Source of the DNA: CAYSRC01 sp964446385
GTDB taxonomy: Bacteria > Bacillota > Clostridia > Oscillospirales > Ruminococcaceae
DNA: 64,000 bases
Assembly (NCBI GenBank): GCA_964446385.1
Contig: CAYUOH010000010.1
Coordinates: forward strand, 21,528-85,527
Direction: 5' to 3'
The notes under the pieces were generated by a model. That model was given only the letters and a program-made list of their open reading frames with translations, ran no database searches and was not told the DNA's origin. Shown here piece by piece: positions 51,025 through 58,218 of the stretch (positions are counted from its first letter, which is position 1; each line of letters begins with the position of its first letter). The translations under genes were made by a program, and so were the position numbers.

Positions 51025-51030
51025 TTTATA

Positions 51031-52206
51031 CTAACCTTCATTAATCAGTTTTTCAACAGTATTCATTACATACTGACCGAATTCTGTACAGGTGCATCCG
51101 GTATTTCTCCCGGTTACGTGATATTCCGCATCGGGTCCAGTACAGATATCCATTGCACGGTCAAGTAAATCAGCCTTGCCGATGTAGCCTATATGACGCA
51201 AGAGCATTGCTGCTGCGCGAATCATGCTGCAGGGATCAGCATACTGGCCGCGGCCTTCCTCAATCATTCTCGGAGCGCTGCCGTGAATTGCCTCAAACAT
51301 GGCATACTGTTTACCGATGTTTGCACTTCCTGCGGTACCTACGCCGCCTTGAATCTGAGCGGCTTCATCGGTAATGATATCCCCGTAAAGATTAGGCAGA
51401 ACAACAACCTGAAACTGGTTCCTGCGAGAGGGATCGATAAGCTTGGCGGTTAAAATATCCGCATACCAGTCGTCGGTGGTGATTTCAGGATAATCGCTGC
51501 CAACCTCGCGGCATAGACGCAAAAACTTCCCGTCGGTCTCTTTTACTACGTTTGCTTTTGTGATTATAGACACACGGTTTTTGCCGTTGCTTTTTGCATA
51601 TTCGTATGCCAGTTTCGCTATCCTTCTGGTGCCTTCATCGGTGGTGATGGTAAAGTCAACAGAAATCCCGGGGATTTCAAGCCCTTTATCTCCTACAGCA
51701 TAACTTCCCTCGGTGTTTTCACGGAAAAAGGTCCAATCAATTCCTTCTTCGGGGATTCTGACCGGACGGACATTAGCAAATAAATCAAGCTCACGGCGCA
51801 TTGCGACATTAGCACTGCCGATATTCGGACCACTGTCACCGGCGTCGGGAGTAGTTGTCGGTCCCTTCAGAATAACGCTGCACTGTTTCAGCTCGTTCAA
51901 TACGTCATCAGGGATAGCCTGGGCGTGGGCGATTCTGTTTTCAAGAGTAAGGCCGTCGATTGTACGGAATTCAATTTTACCGGCGGCTTTTTCTTCTGTA
52001 AGCATATATTGCAGAATCCGTGAGGCTTCTTCGGATATAACAGGACCGATTCCGTCTCCTCCGCAAATCCCGATGATAATGGTATCAAGGGCAGAATAAT
52101 CGACGAAATCCTTCTGCGCCTCCATCATTTGGACGCGTTCAAGCTGCATATTCAGCAGTTTTTCAAAATGTTCTTTAGCAGATTTTACATTTATCATAAT
52201 GTACAT
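51031..52206 (-). CDS. icd: isocitrate dehydrogenase, probably NAD+-dependent
   Basis: This 391-residue beta-decarboxylating dehydrogenase has the substrate loop SANVAMRRELDLFANVRP, the GGDGIGP start, the metal motif NLYGDIITDEAA and the cofactor loop EAIHGSAPRM. The serine in the substrate loop and the linkage to an aconitase fit isocitrate rather than isopropylmalate. The cofactor loop lacks the Lys/Tyr pair of NADP enzymes, suggesting NAD+. The ATG at 52206 has an AAAGGA site. It is the first gene of the operon. Confidence 0.88.
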   Translation of the reverse strand: MYIMINVKSAKEHFEKLLNMQLERVQMMEAQKDFVDYSALDTIIIGICGGDGIGPVISEEASRILQYMLTEEKAAGKIEFRTIDGLTLENRIAHAQAIPDDVLNELKQCSVILKGPTTTPDAGDSGPNIGSANVAMRRELDLFANVRPVRIPEEGIDWTFFRENTEGSYAVGDKGLEIPGISVDFTITTDEGTRRIAKLAYEYAKSNGKNRVSIITKANVVKETDGKFLRLCREVGSDYPEITTDDWYADILTAKLIDPSRRNQFQVVVLPNLYGDIITDEAAQIQGGVGTAGSANIGKQYAMFEAIHGSAPRMIEEGRGQYADPCSMIRAAAMLLRHIGYIGKADLLDRAMDICTGPDAEYHVTGRNTGCTCTEFGQYVMNTVEKLINEG

Positions 52207-52299
52207 TTATCCTTTCAAATATTCGTTTATACTGATGCTGATGTTATTGAATGAATTTGTTAAAAAATATAAACAAGTTGTTTTCGAATAAGCATATCT

Positions 52300-52328
52300 A
52301 TTTTATACCAGTTAATACCGTAATTCAA
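52300..52328 (-). promoter_or_regulatory. promoter of the icd-rex operon
   Basis: On the minus strand TTGAAT, a 17-base spacer and TAAAAT give a leader of about 90 bases. It is divergent from the uppP promoter. Confidence 0.45.
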
Positions 52329-52361
52329 ATTAAAAATGACGGTGTACAAGAAGGTTGATAA

Positions 52362-52390
52362 TTGTTCGAAGAGACGCTTTGTGATATTAT
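52362..52390 (+). promoter_or_regulatory. promoter of uppP-ftsK
   Basis: TTGTTC, a 17-base spacer and TATTAT, with TG at the extended -10 position, lie about 37 bases before the uppP ATG. Confidence 0.5.
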
Positions 52391-52426
52391 ATATTCTGTA
52401 AATATGTGAGTCCGCGAGGTTAATAA

Positions 52427-53320
52427 ATGTCATTTGTCGATAGCATAATCCAGGGTGCAATCCAGGGTCTGGCCGAATTTCTGCCCGTCAGCAGCAGCGG
52501 CCATATTATGCTTTTTAAGCATTTTTGCGGAATGAGTGATGATTATTCGTTATTTTTTACGGCAATGCTTCATGTAGGCACTCTTCTTGCGATCATTGTG
52601 GCTTTCAGAAAAGAGATTTTTCTGATGATCAAGGCCGCATTCGGGATGATAGCCGATGTATTCAAAGGTCGTTTCAGGTACAGTGAGTGCGATGAGTACC
52701 GCCTTTCAGTGATAATGATTCTGGTTACCCTGATTCCTCTGTTGGTTTTTTATTTTCTGAAGGACTATTATGAATTATTTACTGTGGACGATGATATTAT
52801 TTTCGAAGGCTGCTGTTTTATTATAACCGGTGTTATGTTGCTGCTCGCCTGCGGATGTATCCCTGGCAAACGTACCGGCGTGAATATGAAACTGAAAGAT
52901 TCCCTTGTTATCGGCGCGGTTCAGGGTATTTCCACCCTTCCAGGTATTTCACGCAGCGGCAGTACCATTTCAACAGGAATGCTTCTTGGCTTTGACCGGA
53001 ATTTCATGATATCATTTTCTTTTATAATGAGCATTCCCGCAGTTATCGGTTCAGCTGGAAGTGAGCTTCTGGATGCTCTTGACGAGAGAACCGAAATCGA
53101 CTGGTCTATGATAGCTGTCGGAGTTGCAGTGGCATTTATTGTCGGTCTGTTGTCAATACTTCTTCTGAAATGGATTATTAAAAACAACCGCTTTAAAATT
53201 TTCGGGTATTACACCGTGTTTCTGGGCGCAATAGTAATAGTTCTCGGTATAGTGGAGCATATGTGCGGACTTACGGTTCCCCAGCTTCTTTCCGATCTGC
53301 TTAACAGGGGGGTGTTTTAA
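52427..53320 (+). CDS. uppP: undecaprenyl-diphosphate phosphatase UppP (BacA)
   Basis: This 297-residue membrane enzyme recycles the cell-wall lipid carrier by removing one phosphate from undecaprenyl diphosphate. The two active-site motifs are clear: LPVSSSGHI (about residues 20-28, with the catalytic region SSSGH) and LPGISRSGSTIS. About eight helices are visible. A CGCGAGG site precedes the ATG. The stop overlaps the ftsK start by one base. Confidence 0.95.
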   Translation: MSFVDSIIQGAIQGLAEFLPVSSSGHIMLFKHFCGMSDDYSLFFTAMLHVGTLLAIIVAFRKEIFLMIKAAFGMIADVFKGRFRYSECDEYRLSVIMILVTLIPLLVFYFLKDYYELFTVDDDIIFEGCCFIITGVMLLLACGCIPGKRTGVNMKLKDSLVIGAVQGISTLPGISRSGSTISTGMLLGFDRNFMISFSFIMSIPAVIGSAGSELLDALDERTEIDWSMIAVGVAVAFIVGLLSILLLKWIIKNNRFKIFGYYTVFLGAIVIVLGIVEHMCGLTVPQLLSDLLNRGVF

Positions 53321-55947
53321 TGGCTGAAACCAAGAGAGGCAGGCCTTCCAAGGCCGAAACAGAACGTCGCCGGGCACAACAGCTCCGGATGGAACAGCAA
53401 CAGCGCCGGACTCAAACATGGGGTATAGTATTTCTAGTTTTAGGCCTTATCCTGTGTGCTGTTGCATTCGTAGAAGGAAAAAGTGCCTGGGCTTGGTTCC
53501 GCAGAGTATTTTTCGGCATTTTCGGTGCTTTTACCTTCTGCGTCGGTCCTCTGATGATATTCTGTTCCGTGAAAATTGCATACGGCAAAAAGGCTGCTGC
53601 ACCGGTAATCCTAAAAGCCTTGTTTCTGTTCCTGGTTCTTGCAGGTATAGTATATATCTGGATGAAGCCCGTAGATACGTCTTTTCTGAGCGCTATAAAG
53701 TCCACGTATGTAACCGGAAGCACCAATACCGGGTTTTCCTCCGGAGGCGGCGTCTGTTCGGTATTTTTCGGCTGGTCATTATTCCAGACATGTGGGGTTA
53801 CCGCCGCCAAGTTAGTTATTTCAATTCTGACTTTCCTGGCTGTTATGCTTATCACAGGTAAAACCATAATTGATCTAATTAACGGTGCCCGTACTGCGGG
53901 AGGGAAAATCAAGAATCATGTATCAGCAGGGGCTGATTCTTCAGATTCCGCTGATCCGGAAGCTCCTCGAAAAACAGATAAAATCGATATCCCGATTGAG
54001 ACACGTGCACAAAAAATCGACGTGCCGCTCGGGCCGGATAATAAACCCATAAACGGAAAAGGACCGCTGTTTCTCGGACGCCGGAAGAAAGAGAGGGTTG
54101 TACCGGAAATCTCTCAAAGTCAGAAGGAGGACGCTCTCAACAGAATAGATATTTCTCTAGGTCCGGATACTGATAAGAATGCGGAAGATTTCGATATACA
54201 GCCTCTTGATTTCGGTTCCCGTGCTACAGGCCCGGCTGCCGCCTTTATAGAGGACATTCTTAACACCGACAACATAATTAAAAGCAGGTTCGCTGATTTT
54301 TCGGTACCGGATCTCGGCCCCGCTCCTTCTTTGAAGAATTCCATTCTTATCTCAGACGAGGTCCCCGGTCTCGGCAAGTCTTCTAAGACGGACTCGGTTT
54401 CCGGACAGAAGCCGGAAACCGAGTCCGATCATGAACCGCCTAAACCTAATTATGTATTTCCTCCCTTATCACTTTTGAAAAAGGGCCTGGCACGCGGCGT
54501 GAAATCTGCCGAGGAAGAAACAAAGGGAAATGCTGATGTCCTCATCAAAACTCTGGAAAGTTTCGGCATAAGAGCACATATTACCGAAATATCCAGAGGG
54601 CCTTCGGTTACCCGTTACGAACTTCAGCCGGAAGCCGGTATCCGCCTCAGCAGGATAGTAAGTCTTTCAAACGATCTCGCTCTCAGTCTTGCGGCCGAAG
54701 GTGTAAGAATAGAAGCGCCGATTCCCGGGAAAGCAGCTGTGGGAATAGAGGTCCCCAACAAGAACACATCAATCGTTAATCTCCGATCCGCACTTGAAAA
54801 GGACGTTTTTACAGATGCGAAATCTCCCCTAACTATGGCACTCGGAATGGAAATATCAGGAGAGGTCCGGATAGCGGATATTGCCAAAATGCCCCATCTG
54901 TTGATTGCCGGCAGTACCGGAATGGGAAAGTCGGTATGTATTAATTCAATTATTCTTAGCTTTGTATACAAAGCATCTCCTGAAGAAGTCCAAATGGTAT
55001 TAATTGACCCCAAAATGGTGGAATTCAGTTGCTACGCAGGGCTTCCCCATCTGTATATTCCCGTAGTGACTGATGTTAAGAAGGCTGCGGGTGCTTTAGG
55101 AGCCGCCGTGGGTGAAATGATGAAGAGATACAACCTCTTCGCTTCCTATGGTGTACGAAACATAGATGAATACAATAGGTTCGTTAATCGTAAGTATCCT
55201 GATGGATATGTTCCCGTAGACGGTGAAGAAATTCCGGAGCACAAAACCTCTATAGTTATTATCATCGATGAGCTTGCTGATCTGATGATGACTGCTCCTG
55301 CCGAAGTCGAAAATTCCATCTGCCGCATTGCTCAGATGGGCCGTGCTGCGGGAATTCATCTTATAGTAGCGACGCAGCGTCCTTCTGTTGATGTTATCAC
55401 AGGTACCATCAAGAATAACATTCCTTCGAGAATTGCCTTTAAAGTATCATCCCAAATAGACAGTAGGACTATTCTTGACAATGCTGGTGCCGAGAAGCTT
55501 ATCGGACGGGGCGACATGCTTTTCCAACCGGTTGGTCAGACCAAGCCCGTACGAATCCAGGGGTGCTACGTTGATGAAGAGGAAGTCGCCAATGTGGTAT
55601 CGTTCGTAAAAATGTATGCTGCGGCAAGTTATAACGAGCAGTTTGTTAATGAGGCTGCCGAAGCGGCGGCAAATCTAAAATTGAAAAGGCTTTCCGCCGA
55701 GACTGCTGGCGACGATGACGATGCCGATCCCCAGCTTGAGAATGCTATTGAGGTTGTTGTAGAGGCCGGACAGGCTTCAGTTTCTTTGCTTCAGCGTAAA
55801 CTGAAGCTGGGTTACGCCAGAGCAGCCAGAATTATGGATGATTTGGAATCCAGAGGGGTAGTTGGCCCGCAGGACGGAAGCAAACCCCGGGCGGTAAATA
55901 TGACGCGCCAGCAGCTGTTGGAACGTCAGCAAACCCTGTCGGATTAA
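53320..55947 (+). CDS. ftsK: DNA translocase FtsK/SpoIIIE
   Basis: This 875-residue protein has four N-terminal membrane helices (about residues 30-190), an acidic/proline linker, the RecA-like motor with Walker A GSTGMGKSV and Walker B IIIIDELADLM, and the C-terminal gamma winged-helix domain (VVEAGQASVSLLQRKLKLGYARA). It moves chromosomal DNA through the division or sporulation septum. The first residues, AETKRGRPSKAE, look like an AT-hook, which is unusual. It is directly coupled to uppP. Confidence 0.93.
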   Translation: MAETKRGRPSKAETERRRAQQLRMEQQQRRTQTWGIVFLVLGLILCAVAFVEGKSAWAWFRRVFFGIFGAFTFCVGPLMIFCSVKIAYGKKAAAPVILKALFLFLVLAGIVYIWMKPVDTSFLSAIKSTYVTGSTNTGFSSGGGVCSVFFGWSLFQTCGVTAAKLVISILTFLAVMLITGKTIIDLINGARTAGGKIKNHVSAGADSSDSADPEAPRKTDKIDIPIETRAQKIDVPLGPDNKPINGKGPLFLGRRKKERVVPEISQSQKEDALNRIDISLGPDTDKNAEDFDIQPLDFGSRATGPAAAFIEDILNTDNIIKSRFADFSVPDLGPAPSLKNSILISDEVPGLGKSSKTDSVSGQKPETESDHEPPKPNYVFPPLSLLKKGLARGVKSAEEETKGNADVLIKTLESFGIRAHITEISRGPSVTRYELQPEAGIRLSRIVSLSNDLALSLAAEGVRIEAPIPGKAAVGIEVPNKNTSIVNLRSALEKDVFTDAKSPLTMALGMEISGEVRIADIAKMPHLLIAGSTGMGKSVCINSIILSFVYKASPEEVQMVLIDPKMVEFSCYAGLPHLYIPVVTDVKKAAGALGAAVGEMMKRYNLFASYGVRNIDEYNRFVNRKYPDGYVPVDGEEIPEHKTSIVIIIDELADLMMTAPAEVENSICRIAQMGRAAGIHLIVATQRPSVDVITGTIKNNIPSRIAFKVSSQIDSRTILDNAGAEKLIGRGDMLFQPVGQTKPVRIQGCYVDEEEVANVVSFVKMYAAASYNEQFVNEAAEAAANLKLKRLSAETAGDDDDADPQLENAIEVVVEAGQASVSLLQRKLKLGYARAARIMDDLESRGVVGPQDGSKPRAVNMTRQQLLERQQTLSD

Positions 55948-55948
55948 T

Positions 55949-56962
55949 ATGAAAGAAGACAACCGGACACAAAAAAAAAGAAACAAAAAATCGCTACCGT
56001 TGCCTCTACTGATAGGGGCGGCGTTAGCGATTAATTTATGTTTTTTTTCAATGTGGTATATCAAAAACCCGTTCTCTTTTTCTTCTCTTTTCAAAGTGTT
56101 CGGGCTTACCCCCGGCAACCAGGTGAACCTTTCCGACGATTTCAGCGGCGTTTCTGTCAGCTTTCTGTATGTCGGTCAGGGGGACTGCATATTCATTAAT
56201 GACGGAGAATCAAAAGTCCTGATAGATACCGGTGGGTTTTCTGCTTACAGCGATATTGAAAGATTTCTTTATTCAGGTGGAATAGAGGAGCTAGACTATC
56301 TGATTATTACACATCCGCACTCCGATCATGTAGGTTCTGCGGCAACGCTGTTGAGGCATTTCAGGGTCAAACATATTCTCATTGATTATTTCGATGAATC
56401 ATTGGTCCCCACGTCTTCCTCTTATTCTACATTTCTTTATGATATTGAAAAATCACGAAATGATATCCCTGTATCTGTTCCGGAAGTCGAGCAGATAATA
56501 CCGCTTGATAACGGGGAGCTAGAAGTGATTTCCCGCGGCGGATACAGTGATTTAAATAATTCCTCTATGGTATTACAGTACAGTTACGGAAATGTTTCTT
56601 TTCTTCTGGCCGGCGATATTGAAAAAGAAGCAGAGGAAGATTTGATTGGAAAGGATTTATTTACCGAATGTAACGTGTTGAAGGCGGCCCATCACGGAAG
56701 CAGCAATGGAACTTCAGAGTCACTGTTGAAGGTTTTAAATCCCGATTACGTTGTTGTTTCGTGCGGCTTGGATAATGAATTCGGATTTCCGAAAGAAAGT
56801 TTCATTAACAGGATAAGCGGATGCGGAGCAAAATTGCTGCGGACTGATATTAACGGGAACATCACGTTTTTACTGAACGGGTATTCAATAATTGATGTGT
56901 TCACAGAATCCTCCGGTCCGGCGGGAAATACCGCCGGAAACGAGAAGGACAGACATGTATGA
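55949..56962 (+). CDS. ComEC/Rec2-like metallo-beta-lactamase domain protein
   Basis: This 337-residue protein has a basic N-terminus, one membrane helix (about 13-34) and an outer metallo-beta-lactamase domain. The zinc motif is THPHSDHVG (about residues 114-122), with later ligands in LLAGDIEKEAEEDL and AAHHGSSNGT. It corresponds to the nuclease-like domain found in ComEC, without the competence channel. It overlaps the DUF3006 gene by four bases. Degradation of extracellular or incoming DNA is a possible role. Confidence 0.85.
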   Translation: MKEDNRTQKKRNKKSLPLPLLIGAALAINLCFFSMWYIKNPFSFSSLFKVFGLTPGNQVNLSDDFSGVSVSFLYVGQGDCIFINDGESKVLIDTGGFSAYSDIERFLYSGGIEELDYLIITHPHSDHVGSAATLLRHFRVKHILIDYFDESLVPTSSSYSTFLYDIEKSRNDIPVSVPEVEQIIPLDNGELEVISRGGYSDLNNSSMVLQYSYGNVSFLLAGDIEKEAEEDLIGKDLFTECNVLKAAHHGSSNGTSESLLKVLNPDYVVVSCGLDNEFGFPKESFINRISGCGAKLLRTDINGNITFLLNGYSIIDVFTESSGPAGNTAGNEKDRHV

Positions 56963-57177
56963 AATATTCGATTGACAGAATAGAAAACGGGATAGTTATC
57001 CTGGTGAATGAACAATCTGAAAGTATTACCATTCCCGAGATAAAGTTTACCTTTACTCCTGCCGAGGGTATGGTTGTCAGCGTCAGGGGAAAATGTATCC
57101 GCAGGCTAAAGAAGACAGAGGAAGAGATAAAGAATCAGAACAATAAGACCCTGAAAAAATTGCTGGACAGAAAGTAA
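56959..57177 (+). CDS. DUF3006 domain protein
   Basis: This 72-residue protein has the DUF3006 pattern: KYSIDRIENGIVILVNEQ at the start and a basic coiled tail (IRRLKKTEEEIKNQ). DUF3006 genes are typically next to ComEC-like metallo-beta-lactamase genes, as here with a four-base overlap (ATGA). The function is unknown, but the pair is likely made together. A terminator follows. Confidence 0.85.
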   Translation: MKYSIDRIENGIVILVNEQSESITIPEIKFTFTPAEGMVVSVRGKCIRRLKKTEEEIKNQNNKTLKKLLDRK

Positions 57178-57216
57178 AAGCAAAGCTTTGCCGCTGGCAT
57201 AGCTTTGCTTTTTTCT
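57176..57216 (+). terminator. terminator after the DUF3006 gene
   Basis: AAAAGCAAAGCT pairs with AGCTTTGCTTTT, with an inner TGCC/GGCA stem, followed by TTTTCTT. It ends the uppP-ftsK-MBL-DUF3006 unit. Confidence 0.88.
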
Positions 57217-57229
57217 TAAGAAGGGGTAT

Positions 57230-58150
57230 TTACATCAGCCCATCTATGTAATCGACGGCAGCCATGGCGGCAACAGTGCCGTCTCCAACGGCTGTGGTAA
57301 GTTGGCGAATATTCTTGCGGCGGGCATCCCCGGCGGCAAAAACACCGGGCATGCTGGTGACCGAATCCTCATCTGCGAGATAATATCCGGAGTCATCCAC
57401 CTTCACCTGAGAGGCAAACGCCCCGCTGTGCGGCGTTGAGCCAATGCAGATGAACAGGCAGTCCACGTCGAGGTCCTGGTTTAAGGCGGTTTTCAGATCA
57501 AGCAGGGAGATTCCTTTAAGTATGCCGTCCTGTTCAATTAGCCTGTCAACGGTATGATTAAAGAACACTGTGACATTATCGCAAGCCAGAACATGGGATG
57601 CAAGTCTCTGCTCACCGCGGAACTCGTCACGCCTGTGTATCAGGTATATATTTTTACAAATTCCGCAGAGGAACAGTGTTTCCTGAAGAGCGGAATCTCC
57701 TCCGCCTATTACCGCGACGTCGCGTCCGGCGTAAAACGGGCCGTCACAAACGGCACAGTATGACACACCGTTGCCGATAAGGGAATCTTCATTTTTTAAG
57801 CCGAGACGGCGACTGTCGGTTCCTGTAGCCAGTATAACTGCAAGACATTCACGATCAACCCCGTCGGAACAATTAACTGAAAATATTCTATTGCCTGAAT
57901 TGATACCGGTGGCTTCTGTATAAATGATATCTACGGAATCCAAAGCGTTGATCTGTCCTGCAAGTCTTTCGGCATATTCTTGCCCGCTGATATGAGGAAG
58001 AGCGGGATAATTGTCTACCATGGGTGAATATACTATCTGCCCGCCGAGACCGGATTTTTCGATAAGCGCAACTTTTTTTCCGGCGCGGGAGGCATAAAGG
58101 GCAGCTGTCAGTCCTGACGGACCTCCTCCGATGATTATAATATCGTACAT
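57230..58150 (-). CDS. trxB: thioredoxin reductase
   Basis: This 306-residue flavoprotein has the FAD motif IIIGGGPSGLTAALYASRAG, the redox pair CAVCDG, the NADPH motif GGGDSALQE and HRRDEFRGEQ, and the C-terminal FAD site GVFAAGDARR. It reduces thioredoxin or a glutaredoxin-like partner with NADPH. It lies directly after nrdD, separated by a terminator, and could reduce the redoxin domain fused to NrdD. This functional link is inferred from position. Confidence 0.93.
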   Translation of the reverse strand: MYDIIIIGGGPSGLTAALYASRAGKKVALIEKSGLGGQIVYSPMVDNYPALPHISGQEYAERLAGQINALDSVDIIYTEATGINSGNRIFSVNCSDGVDRECLAVILATGTDSRRLGLKNEDSLIGNGVSYCAVCDGPFYAGRDVAVIGGGDSALQETLFLCGICKNIYLIHRRDEFRGEQRLASHVLACDNVTVFFNHTVDRLIEQDGILKGISLLDLKTALNQDLDVDCLFICIGSTPHSGAFASQVKVDDSGYYLADEDSVTSMPGVFAAGDARRKNIRQLTTAVGDGTVAAMAAVDYIDGLM

Positions 58151-58167
58151 ATTAATGAACCTCCGAT

Positions 58168-58199
58168 AAAAAAGCAGTCCCAGCAGGGGCTGCTTTTTT
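58168..58199 (-). terminator. terminator between nrdD and trxB
   Basis: On the minus strand AAAAAAGCAGCCCC pairs with GGGACTGCTTTTTT around a four-base loop, giving a full T-run after the stem. trxB may depend on readthrough or its own promoter. Confidence 0.8.
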
Positions 58200-58218
58200 G
58201 TATAGAATGAGTGAAAAA

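Noticed and set aside
52257..52276. Rex-operator-like TTGTTAA-N6-TAAACAA before icd
   Set aside because: The spacer is six rather than four bases and one half-site is imperfect, so it is below the level I would annotate.
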